Shown here: in pieces, positions 1 through 7,959 of the stretch
Layout: each line of letters begins with the position of its first letter
Numbering within the stretch: position 1 is the stretch's first letter
NCBI GenBank assembly: GCA_017516745.1
Contig: JAFXBF010000016.1
Coordinates: 50,596-114,595 of the forward strand
Reading direction: 5' to 3'
DNA: 64,000 nucleotides
DNA from: Clostridia bacterium
GTDB taxonomy: Bacteria > Bacillota > Clostridia > Oscillospirales > Acutalibacteraceae
Made by a program: the position numbers and the translations under genes
Notes under the pieces: generated by a model
What the model saw: only the letters and a program-made list of their open reading frames with translations
Database searches by the model: none
What the model was told of the DNA's origin: nothing

Positions 1-1871
1 GCTTTATATTTGCTCAATGTAGTGCTGCACTTTTCCGGAATTTCCAAAACATAGCCCTTATCGAAGGCTTTTTTAAATTCTCTTATTGCTTTATATACAA
101 TTCCTTCTTTTTCATCAAACATTTTGTCGCAAATAAAAGGATCTCTGTCTCTTTCGGGAATTACATTAGGACAATTTACTATGATCATACGGTCGTAGAC
201 CCACTCTCCTCTATCTCCGCCAAAAAGAGGCATCTGATTTGCACAAAACCACAGAAATCCGTTATATGTAGCAGTGAATTTGTCCTGATGCTTTTTTTCA
301 ATATCAATTGCATCTCCGCCGGTGAGCAGCTTAAAGAATTTAAGCTCAGAAACTTTCATATAGCCCATATCATTACAACCGGCGAGCCTTTTGCTATGCA
401 GATTGGATAGTCCGAATCGTTTTTCTATATCCGATAAATCTAAAGAGGAACAGTTCTCCTGACCAAGTATTCTTTCTACAAGTTTTTTTAGCTGGGTTTT
501 TCCTGTGTGCCCCTCGCCGATCAAAAACAGAGCTTTTTTAAAACGATAGCCCTTAACGTTCGATAAACATAATCCGATAATCTGCAATAAAAGGCGATAT
601 ACATCTTTATCACCATTGGTTAATGTGTTCATAAAACTATCAAATATAGGCGTCGGTGTTTCTTCATTATTCCAGTCTACCGGAAGCTGAATTGTAGATA
701 AATAATCGGGAGAATGGTTTTTAAAATCCATAGTAGTGATGTCCAGAATACCATTACGAAAATTGATAATATTTTCGTCTTTATTGAAATCATCAAGAGA
801 TATATAATCTTTATCTGATCGAAGAATCTCAATAACTTCCCGCACGGTGGACATTTTTAAAATACTCTCGTCATAACAGACAATGTAATCTTTAATTAGA
901 GCTTTCACACTGTCATCTGACAGAACCTTATATTTTCCATCTTCATAGAAGAAAAATTTGCTTGCCGCTAAATCATCACTTCTGACCAACACATAATCTT
1001 CATTGTGCTTGAATGCCTTAGCGAGCAAAGAAGCATTAACATATTTCTTGTTTCCGTCAGTACGAATATATTCCGGTGTTTTCTTTTTGAAATCATCTGC
1101 CGTTTCAATTGCTTCATCCAAGCGTTTCTGCGCCTCTTCTTGTCCTAACTCCTCAACAATATCTGAAAAATCTCCGCCTTTTTTAAGAGAATTAAGAAGT
1201 TTAATTGCCGGTATAATTTTTATACTGTTTGCTATCGATAAAATTCCAGAAGCAACATTGTGAGCATGTTTTTCACCTGGTTCATCGTTATCCGAGATGA
1301 CGATAACGTCTTTACCCATAAAAGGAATGTTGTAAATTTCAGGGAGCCATTTAGCTGCTGCACCGTTCGGAGCAGTAGTTGCTGTATACCCCATGGATGT
1401 TAAAGTATCGACATCCTTTTCACCTTCAACAATATAAAATGTCTGAGCGTCCGATGTTAAAAGCTCACGATACTTGTAAAGCGGCACTCTTAATCCATCC
1501 AAACCTACCTTCCAATTACCTTCACTGAACCGATACCAATAGCAATTCTTTCCGCCCTCTGAATTAGTGAAAATCACCTTTTTGGTAATCTGTGTGCCAT
1601 ATTCGTCAACGTATATGTGTTCACGCTTGGTACAGTCTTTATTGAGAACGGCATATCCCGGACATTTAATGAACAGATCGGATTTACTTAAGCCGACAGC
1701 CGCAACTATTGCTTCAGGCGAACAGCCGGCATGACAGTGCACGAGGATTTTATTCTCGTTTGAAGAAATACTCAGACTCGAGTGCTTGTCCTCATGCGCA
1801 GGACACAGTGCTTCATACTGGTTTTCTCCGGTTTTTCTTACGTTTTCGAAATTTTTTAAAAAGCTTTTCAT
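1..1871 (-). CDS. Phage/plasmid-type DNA primase-helicase (CHC2 + TOPRIM-like + D5/P4 helicase), partial
   Basis: The frame is open from the ATG at 1871 to the left edge, about 623 codons, so the C-terminus is missing. Residues 23-50 form a CHC2-type zinc finger (C23, H26, C46, C50). A TOPRIM-like part follows, with VEGEKD around residue 160 and SDND some 50 residues later. After a linker comes a D5/P4-type superfamily 3 helicase with the Walker A motif GEGHTGKTQ. This order is typical of primases that start replication of phages, integrative elements and plasmids, so the left edge is probably mobile DNA. A weak GGAGT sequence precedes the ATG. No other phage gene is visible to the right, so this is a boundary or a remnant. 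I am confident of the family; whether the element is functional cannot be seen here. Confidence 0.88.
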   Translation of the reverse strand, partial: MKSFLKNFENVRKTGENQYEALCPAHEDKHSSLSISSNENKILVHCHAGCSPEAIVAAVGLSKSDLFIKCPGYAVLNKDCTKREHIYVDEYGTQITKKVIFTNSEGGKNCYWYRFSEGNWKVGLDGLRVPLYKYRELLTSDAQTFYIVEGEKDVDTLTSMGYTATTAPNGAAAKWLPEIYNIPFMGKDVIVISDNDEPGEKHAHNVASGILSIANSIKIIPAIKLLNSLKKGGDFSDIVEELGQEEAQKRLDEAIETADDFKKKTPEYIRTDGNKKYVNASLLAKAFKHNEDYVLVRSDDLAASKFFFYEDGKYKVLSDDSVKALIKDYIVCYDESILKMSTVREVIEILRSDKDYISLDDFNKDENIINFRNGILDITTMDFKNHSPDYLSTIQLPVDWNNEETPTPIFDSFMNTLTNGDKDVYRLLLQIIGLCLSNVKGYRFKKALFLIGEGHTGKTQLKKLVERILGQENCSSLDLSDIEKRFGLSNLHSKRLAGCNDMGYMKVSELKFFKLLTGGDAIDIEKKHQDKFTATYNGFLWFCANQMPLFGGDRGEWVYDRMIIVNCPNVIPERDRDPFICDKMFDEKEGIVYKAIREFKKAFDKGYVLEIPEKCSTTLSKYK

Positions 1872-2102
1872 TAAATTTACTCCTTAAATATTATTTGAAC
1901 CCTTTTGTGTTGTTCATACTTTGGTAAAATTAGTATGATAAATTTTAAGGTTACACAGAAAATATGTAAGAATGAAATGAAAAAACTATTAATAACGCAC
2001 TTTTTACTGCTTTTGTTTGATTTTTGCTGTTTTTCTTGTATTTTACAGCAAAAAATTAATCCCGAAGTGCCAAAAGCAACTCAGGATTTAATAATTTTAT
2101 AT

Positions 2103-2137
2103 TATTGTTATTACTATATAGTATAGTAATAACAATA
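2103..2137. repeat. Perfect AT-rich palindrome, 15-bp arms
   Basis: The arms TATTGTTATTACTAT (2103-2117) and ATAGTAATAACAATA (2123-2137) are perfect inverted copies around a 5-nt loop. They lie about 230 bp upstream of the primase-helicase start in very AT-rich DNA. Such a cruciform could be a replication-initiation or repressor site of the mobile element, or a bidirectional terminator. Apart from this palindrome and the 450-bp repeat that follows, I see no gene in 1872-2771. Confidence 0.6.
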
Positions 2138-2258
2138 GTTACAAATATAAGTATTAGAAGAATTAATTAAATCGAATTATCATTAACTTATTCGGAAAGT
2201 TGCAGAAAAAAGATAACCAAAACCAAAAGCTAAAAAAACGAAACTTATAGTTATGAAA

Positions 2259-2705
2259 AAAGCGGTACTCAGAAATCACATTCTGAGTACCGCTTTGCTT
2301 GAGTATTCTGGTTTGATAAATGAATGAAAACAAAACCGATATAGTGGCTTTCTTCATTTACTTCTGCTTAGAAGCAACTCCAAAATTGATTCTTTTATTT
2401 GTAAGTTTTTCAGAAAATCCCCGATACGGATTTCTGAAAAACTTATGGCAGGCAGGATGGGTCAATTCAGCTTTTCAGCAAAAACCGAAAAGCAAATTTC
2501 GGCTTGTTTCAAACCTTATTGTACTGTATAAACCGAAACCTTTCCGTATACGGAATTGACCCATCCTGTACAAGTTACGAAAAGGTGTTTTCAGGGGTAT
2601 TTTAAAAAGCAAAGAAAACAGTGCTTTTAAGTGAATTTTTTCATCTGCTTTTTGCTGCTTTTATAGCAACACCCGACCTGAGTTTATCACTCAAGTCAGG
2701 TGTTG
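2259..2705. repeat. Dispersed structured repeat, copy 1 (possible ncRNA or non-autonomous element)
   Basis: This ~450-bp segment recurs in the same orientation at 17705-18157. It opens with a perfect 16-bp hairpin (2259-2274 with 2281-2296). The core is a perfect 16-bp stem, 2453-2468 with 2553-2568. Inside it is a small hairpin, GCTTTTC with GAAAAGC. ATACGGA at 2424-2430 could pair as a pseudoknot with TCCGTAT at 2543-2549. Near the end lie an AAAAGCA/TGCTTTT hairpin and an imperfect 16-bp hairpin at 2667-2705. The core stem of copy 2 has different bases but is again perfectly paired, so structure is selected. No convincing protein is encoded. It sits directly downstream of a secreted-protein gene on the minus strand, as copy 2 does. 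Confidence 0.75.
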
Positions 2706-2771
2706 TAATAACATATTTAATTGTTGTGTTGTGTGATTGTTATTTATATTTTTTCTCTTAGGTAGATTATA

Positions 2772-4592
2772 TCAGATAGTAAAAAAAGTAATAATCGAGT
2801 TGAACTTCCAACAAAGGCAATCCCAGATGAAATATACCATACGCAGAGAAATATATTCCGCAGGTGTGTTTATAATCTCTATCAGTTTGTCCGTATGTGC
2901 TTTGTATCCATTGAGAGTTGCCTTTTCTGTTTCGCCCATATTACCGTCAGCAAGAAGAGCGTCAATCTTTGCTTTGATAGCTTGAATTTCATCTTCTTGG
3001 AAGATGGTTATTCTTTCTTCGTCAAAAGACTCAAGTTCTATACCGATTGCTTCAACTGAATTTTGGCTGTCCGAAATAGCCTTAAGTAACTGATCACATT
3101 TATCGGTAATTGCTTTATACTCTGCTTTTGTCTGTTCGTCCGTATTATCATCTATTATTGCCTTAACAGCTTCTATTGCCGCTTTATCGTCGGATGTTAC
3201 ATTATCTACAGTAAGATTATCTATTGCTGAAGTGTCCGGTTTTATCTCATAACGCATAGTTGCGGTTGACGGATTCAACTTATAGTTTCCGTCAACAACA
3301 GATGCCGTTGCAGTATATTGACCGATCTGAGTGGCGGTGTTGTTTGATATAACTGCCTCAACCTCGTTGCCGTTTACATCGGTATAAAAGGCTGTAACTG
3401 TATGCGGATTGCCGTCATAGGTGAACTCTGTTTCGCTCCATACTGCATCGATGGTCTTCGGATTTATGGTAAACTTTTTTGTGGTTTTGCCTGTATAATA
3501 TCCGTTTTCTATGGCGGTAAAGGTTGCAGTAGCTGTGCCTGTATTTATGTTGTTATTGTATCTGACAGTATAATCCGTTCCTTCAACTAACGGATTACCG
3601 TCAACAACCAGTCCGGGCTTATTTGCTTCACCGCTGAATTCAAATTCAGTTTCCGAAAGAACGGCTCTTTCATCAAGGTTTTTTATACATTTGTCTACCT
3701 TGACATATCCGTCTATCTTTGCTGTATTATCATCAATAGCTATTCTTTTGCCGTTTTTGTCAAAGCAAGCACATCCGTCACCCAGTATCATACCGATAGA
3801 ATATTCACCGAAATAATACTCTTCGTTATAAGGTGTGTTTTTTATGGCAATACCGTTGGGGTAAACTCCGCCATTAACAACATATCCACCGTCACAGTTA
3901 TAAAACGTATCAGCAGAAGTGAACGTTCCTCCGTTTACAACAACGCTGACAGTGTTTCGTGCGTTATAAACAAACGACATTGTGCCGCCGTTAATTATGA
4001 GCGAGCCGTTATTAGTGATTTGACCGTTTATAATACCGTCGTTTATGATAAATGTTCCGTAAACATAAAGTGCAGCACTCCAACCTGTGGATGGTAATTC
4101 AACCGTACCCCCGTTTATTTCACAAACAGCATTATTACCACCGGCAATTCCTGTGAATCCACCTTTTATAGTGCCGCCGTTCAGCTTAAAAACTCCGTCA
4201 TTGATAATACAGTATTGGTCGGCATAAATCATACCGCCGCCAATGGAATCCATTACGGTCAATTCGGCATCTCTGTCTATTTCAAATCCGTCTTGTTCAA
4301 AAATATCCGTACTTTCATTAACAATTGATTTGCCGTTCAGGTCAATTGTGAATTTTCCGTAAGTAATATCCTGCGGTGCATTGGTAACAATGTCCTTCTG
4401 CAAAGTCAGCTTGCTGTTTTCGTTTTCGCACGCAACTGACACGGCATCGGCAAGCATATCAAAACTGCCCAGCAGATTGCCATTTGCATCCGTAACGACA
4501 ATGGCACTATCGTCGGTTGCAAAAGCACTCAAAGGCATAACCGATAAAAACATTAAAACAGAAATCAAAATGCAAGTAAGCTTGTTTTTCAT
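2772..4592 (-). CDS. Secreted surface protein with Ig-like modules, 606 residues
   Basis: The N-terminus has a clear signal peptide (basic MKNK, hydrophobic core, cleavage near AFA-TDD). Residues ~110-260 are Gly/Asn-rich repeats of the INGGT type, as in right-handed beta-helix autotransporter-like or pectate-lyase-like surface proteins. Residues ~310-445 hold two Ig-like modules (YNNNINTGTATATFTA and YDGNPHTVTAFYTD) resembling MBG/YDG domains. A charged helical region follows, and the chain ends in a hydrophobic tail starting at AEYISLRMVYFIWDC. The protein is probably exported and held at the membrane or cell wall, perhaps as an adhesin; ligand unknown. The start has a GGAGGTT ribosome site and a sigma-A promoter 30-60 nt upstream. 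The stop is just beyond dispersed-repeat copy 1. Confidence 0.75.
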   Translation of the reverse strand: MKNKLTCILISVLMFLSVMPLSAFATDDSAIVVTDANGNLLGSFDMLADAVSVACENENSKLTLQKDIVTNAPQDITYGKFTIDLNGKSIVNESTDIFEQDGFEIDRDAELTVMDSIGGGMIYADQYCIINDGVFKLNGGTIKGGFTGIAGGNNAVCEINGGTVELPSTGWSAALYVYGTFIINDGIINGQITNNGSLIINGGTMSFVYNARNTVSVVVNGGTFTSADTFYNCDGGYVVNGGVYPNGIAIKNTPYNEEYYFGEYSIGMILGDGCACFDKNGKRIAIDDNTAKIDGYVKVDKCIKNLDERAVLSETEFEFSGEANKPGLVVDGNPLVEGTDYTVRYNNNINTGTATATFTAIENGYYTGKTTKKFTINPKTIDAVWSETEFTYDGNPHTVTAFYTDVNGNEVEAVISNNTATQIGQYTATASVVDGNYKLNPSTATMRYEIKPDTSAIDNLTVDNVTSDDKAAIEAVKAIIDDNTDEQTKAEYKAITDKCDQLLKAISDSQNSVEAIGIELESFDEERITIFQEDEIQAIKAKIDALLADGNMGETEKATLNGYKAHTDKLIEIINTPAEYISLRMVYFIWDCLCWKFNSIITFFTI

Positions 4593-4623
4593 AACTCCAA
4601 CCTCCGTAACGGTCTATGTAATT

Positions 4624-4651
4624 ATTATATCATATTACAATTAAATAACAA
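4624..4651 (-). promoter_or_regulatory. Sigma-A promoter for the 606-residue surface protein
   Basis: On the minus strand TTGTTA (4651-4646) and TATAAT (4629-4624) are separated by 16 nt, giving a leader of about 25 nt to the ATG at 4592. Confidence 0.55.
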
Positions 4652-4682
4652 TATAGAAACCATATTTTAGGTTATTGCTTTT

Positions 4683-5468
4683 TCATACTGCTTTGGAGAG
4701 GGATTTTTCGCTGACGGTTTCAAGTCTTGCTTTTTTGCCTGTGCCACGCTGTCTGAACACATTATCAGCACTCGGACAGAACATTTCAACATCACCGCTT
4801 TCAGCACCTTTAAGGCGCATCTGTGCTGTGCCCAAAATCGGGAACACAAGCGGAATGAGTGTTTTATCCGAAACGGTGTTCCAAATTTTAAATGCGAAAA
4901 ATACACAGTTAAAGAACGGGTCCCAATAATTTGTATAGCTTCCAATTTGTTTACTGACACTTTCAAGCTCGGTTAAATTGAGCTCTTCCGTAAGCCAGGT
5001 GCAGCCTTCGGCAGAAATATTGTTACAGCAGTAAGCTTCAACATTGTAATAGATGCCCCAACCGTCTGCACGTGAAAGCGAAAGAAGTCCAACCGACACG
5101 CCTTCATTTGGTTGGACTGTGAGCAGACCGACTTCAAATGGGTCATCGGTGAGGTTTTCAACGTAAAGCCACACGTGTCCAACAAAACCCTTATTACGGA
5201 TTACAACAGACAGCTTCGCAACCGTGTCGCTATCTTCTGCCGGCGGTTCATCGAGCTGAGTGGTTGGTTCATCACCTTGTGTTGTATCTTCCTCAGTACC
5301 TGTTGCAGGCTCGTCTTTATTTGTCGTTTCTTCTTGTTCTGTTGTAAATTTCTCTGAAAAATCCTCATAAGGAGTTGCAGTTGCTTCTTCAGCAAATACC
5401 GTTGCGTTAGAACTGAAAACCAGAAGGCAGAGGATGACAGATATCAATTTAAAAGCAGTTGTTTTCAT
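4683..5468 (-). CDS. Secreted protein, possible permuted NlpC/P60-like fold, 261 residues
   Basis: A signal peptide (residues 1-27, ending VFAEEA) is followed by an acidic Thr/Glu/Asp-rich linker to about residue 85. The globular part begins with GHVWLYVENLTDD and contains YWDPFFNCVFFAFKIWN near residue 185. A GH motif followed much later by an NC motif in front of aromatic residues resembles circularly permuted papain-fold (NlpC/P60-like) proteins, so H and C may be catalytic; this is inference from motif order only. The protein would then act on peptides or amides at the cell surface. It is last in a minus-strand run of surface-protein genes, 123 bp after the 277-residue LRR protein, and that gap holds a folded element. 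The alternative is a binding domain without activity. Confidence 0.6.
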   Translation of the reverse strand: MKTTAFKLISVILCLLVFSSNATVFAEEATATPYEDFSEKFTTEQEETTNKDEPATGTEEDTTQGDEPTTQLDEPPAEDSDTVAKLSVVIRNKGFVGHVWLYVENLTDDPFEVGLLTVQPNEGVSVGLLSLSRADGWGIYYNVEAYCCNNISAEGCTWLTEELNLTELESVSKQIGSYTNYWDPFFNCVFFAFKIWNTVSDKTLIPLVFPILGTAQMRLKGAESGDVEMFCPSADNVFRQRGTGKKARLETVSEKSLSKAV

Positions 5469-5498
5469 TTATTATCACCGCTACTGTTTTTTTAATTA

Positions 5499-5563
5499 TC
5501 TGCGGCAAAGCCGCCAAAGGCAACGTTTAGTTATTGACCTTGACGGCTTCACCTTTACGCAGA
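5499..5563. promoter_or_regulatory. Three-step stem-loop in the leader of the 261-residue gene
   Basis: Nested pairs TCTGCG (5499-5504) with CGCAGA (5558-5563), AAGCCG (5508-5513) with CGGCTT (5544-5549), and CAAAGG (5515-5520) with CCTTG (5538-5542) form one interrupted hairpin. It fills most of the 123-bp gap between two surface-protein genes. It could be an mRNA processing site, an attenuator or a partial terminator. Confidence 0.5.
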
Positions 5564-5591
5564 CAAAACAAAAGAAATGTCAGGGTTTAAA

Positions 5592-6425
5592 TTACTTGCT
5601 CGGAAACAGGGACAGGAAAAAGTTTTTTGTCGATTCAAAAGACTCCTTTATATACTGCCAGATTATTTCCAAAAGTGAAAGTGCAGAGGTGCGGGTTGTT
5701 TCGGGAAGCTCGTTAGTATTTACGTCAAATTCTGCACTTGCGTTTGAGGCGAGCTTTGTCCAGTCACAGGACTTTTTAGTGTACAGGCTCTTATAGCTCC
5801 AAACAGCAATTTCATCAGCCTTTGCTTCAGAATATGCAAAGCAGAATTTTACGTCATTCTTTACTCCTGTAACTGCATCGGCGCTGAATGTTGTAACACC
5901 GCTGCCGACAACGATTCTCTCAAGCCTTGAGCAATATCCAAAGGCGTAGTGACCGATCTCTTTTACCATATTAGGTATTCTGATGCCGCTTATTCTGCCG
6001 CACATATAAAACGCATAAGCGTCAATTCTACTTACAGTGTAGCCGTCAAGCGTTTCGGGAATTACGATTTCGTCATAGGGCTTTTCACCGTAATAATTGT
6101 AGGCAATCGCTGCAGTGCCATCCTCGTTGAGTCTGTAAAGATAGTTGGAATTGTCCTTTGCAACAATATAATTCTTCTTGTTCAGGTAAACCCAATTTAC
6201 GCCGTTTTCATCGGTGTAAACGTTTCCGGGAGCATCCCATTTCTTCTCTTCTGCGGCTGTGTCTTTCTGATAAAGGTTGGTTGCAAGAATTCCACCGTTG
6301 GCAAGAACATTTTCTTTCTTCTGCTCGGGCTGGGTGCCTACATCTTCAGCGAATGCGGTAATACCTGCGGTGAACATAAGGATTGTTGCAAGAATAAATG
6401 CTGTGATTTTTTTACTGAGTTTCAT
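5592..6425 (-). CDS. Secreted BspA-like leucine-rich-repeat protein, 277 residues
   Basis: I place the start at the ATG at 6425, which has a good ribosome site (CGGAGGT) 9 nt upstream, rather than at upstream ATGs. The N-terminus MKLSKKITAF leads a signal peptide ending TAFAED. After a domain with Trp/Tyr-rich segments (VNWVYLNKKNY, residues ~60-110), one or two BspA-type repeats follow (IVIPETLDGYTVSRID, AFYMCGRISGIRIPN, AFGYCSRLERIVVG). The chain ends in an amphipathic hydrophobic tail (LLEIIWQYIKESF onward). Similar tails occur in other secreted proteins of this window. The role is likely surface binding. It starts 20 bp after the 409-residue gene, so the two are probably co-transcribed. 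Confidence 0.8.
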   Translation of the reverse strand: MKLSKKITAFILATILMFTAGITAFAEDVGTQPEQKKENVLANGGILATNLYQKDTAAEEKKWDAPGNVYTDENGVNWVYLNKKNYIVAKDNSNYLYRLNEDGTAAIAYNYYGEKPYDEIVIPETLDGYTVSRIDAYAFYMCGRISGIRIPNMVKEIGHYAFGYCSRLERIVVGSGVTTFSADAVTGVKNDVKFCFAYSEAKADEIAVWSYKSLYTKKSCDWTKLASNASAEFDVNTNELPETTRTSALSLLEIIWQYIKESFESTKNFFLSLFPSK

Positions 6426-6444
6426 TTTTGTAACCTCCGTTTTG

Positions 6445-7674
6445 TTAATTCTTTGTATATGTATAGTAGTTGCTGTCAATTAACTCTTTTGCGCCTTCAA
6501 AAGCCTCTTCCTTGGTACTGTAGCGTTCATAATGCGATGTTGTATCTACCCATAAAACCGTACCGCTGCTATCCTTATAACAATTGTTTATTTCGGCAAC
6601 ATAGAAATACTTTTGTGAAAACCAGCCAGTTGTTTCGTATTTCAATATTGTTATTACTTTGTTGTTGTATTTAGCGTCATCATTTGCAGCGGTAAGAATA
6701 TAACTGCCCTGTGCAGTGCTGTTGTTTTTGGTATCGACAAAAGCACTATAAATACTCTTTAAATTTTTCTTTACTTCTTCATCAGTTTTAAAAGCTTCAG
6801 GAACAAGAATAGTAAATTCTTTTTCGGTTTTAGCCAATATTGTGTTACCTCTAAGATTATGTGAGTAAGCTGTGACTGTGAGCTTTTCTCCGTTCTTCAA
6901 GTCTGTTGTTGAAGAAATGCTGAAATTAATTACTGAGTTCTCGGATTCGCTGTATTGAACCAACAACGAGTTCTTACCGGCTTTGATTATATAGTTTTCC
7001 TTTTTAACGTTTAGGTTTTCGTCAATTGCTATTGATGCTTTAACGTAACCAGATACACCCTCGAACTTCACTTCAATGTATTCAAACGGGTCTATTGCGT
7101 CACCTTTTTCGAGGTCTGCAACAATGAGCTCAACATTATCGATCTTGATTTTATAGCCAAAATCTTCAAGAGCTTTTTCGGCCTCTTTACTAAAAGAAAC
7201 AGTTGCTTCAAGCTTGTCACCGTTTGAAATATATTCTTCTTTGTTAAGTGAGCATTCCATAGTCTCGAACAAGTCTGAAAAAGCGGCATATTCACCGGTC
7301 ATCTTTTCATACAGTTCTTCGTACTTTTTAGCATATTTGCGAGCAGCTGCATCCATATCAACGCTATCAAAGTCTTCATATTTATCCATCGCCTTATTAA
7401 GATCTTCGCCGTATTTTTCATTTATTATTTCACGAAGTTTTTCGTCGATGTCTGAATGAAGAACCGTTGCTGTAGCTTTTGCATAACCGTCGAAACCGGA
7501 AACGTTGATTTGTACATATTCGGTAAGCTCAATACTTTGGCTTGTCCCGGAAGCAATTAAGCATATCGCTATAACGGCGACAATAACAGTTATGGTTGCG
7601 ATTATAATCAGTTTATATTTGCCGCCTTTTCTTTGGGTGTGGTGAATGGTGTCTGCATTAAAGTTTTCTGACAT
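6445..7674 (-). CDS. Membrane-anchored extracellular protein of unknown function, 409 residues
   Basis: A short cytoplasmic N-terminus (MSENFNADTIHHTQRKGGK) precedes one transmembrane segment at ~22-44 (LIIIATITVIVAVIAICLIA). The rest is outside the cell. It has two similar beta-rich segments starting ELTEYVQINVSGFDGYAKA (~51) and PFEYIEVKFEGVSGYVKA (~200), each followed by helical Lys/Glu-rich stretches, so an internal duplication is likely. The C-terminal ~100 residues resemble a small alpha/beta module. I do not recognise a catalytic motif. Architectures of this kind (single TM plus repeated YVxxxxSGxxGYxKA units) recur in Clostridia and may sense the cell envelope. The AGGAGGT ribosome site at 7682-7688 is strong. 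A 37-residue ORF lies just upstream. Confidence 0.7.
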   Translation of the reverse strand: MSENFNADTIHHTQRKGGKYKLIIIATITVIVAVIAICLIASGTSQSIELTEYVQINVSGFDGYAKATATVLHSDIDEKLREIINEKYGEDLNKAMDKYEDFDSVDMDAAARKYAKKYEELYEKMTGEYAAFSDLFETMECSLNKEEYISNGDKLEATVSFSKEAEKALEDFGYKIKIDNVELIVADLEKGDAIDPFEYIEVKFEGVSGYVKASIAIDENLNVKKENYIIKAGKNSLLVQYSESENSVINFSISSTTDLKNGEKLTVTAYSHNLRGNTILAKTEKEFTILVPEAFKTDEEVKKNLKSIYSAFVDTKNNSTAQGSYILTAANDDAKYNNKVITILKYETTGWFSQKYFYVAEINNCYKDSSGTVLWVDTTSHYERYSTKEEAFEGAKELIDSNYYTYTKN

Positions 7675-7705
7675 TTGAATTACCTCCTGATTTTGTTTTT
7701 ATCAC

Positions 7706-7819
7706 TCAGCAGCCGTAAGCACATTTACGGGCTGCATCCTGACTTGTAAAATATCTTCTGTGTGTACCGTAATCTGCGCACCAACGCTGGAACTTTGCAT
7801 CAAAATAAACACTTACCAT
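7706..7819 (-). CDS. Putative small protein, 37 residues
   Basis: The ORF starts at ATG 7819 with an excellent ribosome site (AAAGGAGAG, 8 nt upstream) and reads MVSVYFDAKFQRWCADYGTH and on to a C-terminal AYGC. Two features recall the AP2 DNA-binding fold: VYFDxKxxRW near the start and an FTSQDAARKCAY helix. The protein is too short for a full AP2 domain, so this is only a resemblance. It stands alone, 31 bp before the 409-residue gene and downstream of a sigma-ECF-like promoter. It may be a small regulator or a leader peptide. Ribosome profiling or a conserved frame in relatives would decide. Confidence 0.5.
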   Translation of the reverse strand: MVSVYFDAKFQRWCADYGTHRRYFTSQDAARKCAYGC

Positions 7820-7867
7820 AATGAAACTCTCCTTTGCTTTTAATAGGCTTTTTGCCGTTCTGCCTGT

Positions 7868-7895
7868 AAGACGACGGAGAGTTTCATTCGGTTCA
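7868..7895 (-). promoter_or_regulatory. ECF-sigma-like promoter upstream of the micro-ORF cluster
   Basis: On the minus strand TGAACC (7895-7890), 16 nt and CGTCTT (7873-7868) match, with one extra spacer base, the pattern found at 11706-11732, 11791-11817 and 21676-21702. Transcription would start near 7860 and run into the 37-residue ORF and the 409-residue gene. The -35 spacer contains GGAGAGTTTCATT (7876-7888 on the plus strand), an exact inverted copy of the ribosome-site region of the micro-ORF (7820-7832). Confidence 0.5.
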
Positions 7896-7959
7896 AAGTT
7901 TTTTATTATTTTTTGCTTATGAGGTTAAGCTGCATTAAATTAAGCAACAAATCAGTACA

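Noticed and set aside
2259-2705. Retron or group II intron RNA
   Set aside because: No reverse transcriptase is near either copy, no domain V-like catalytic hairpin is visible, and the ends do not match retron inverted repeats.
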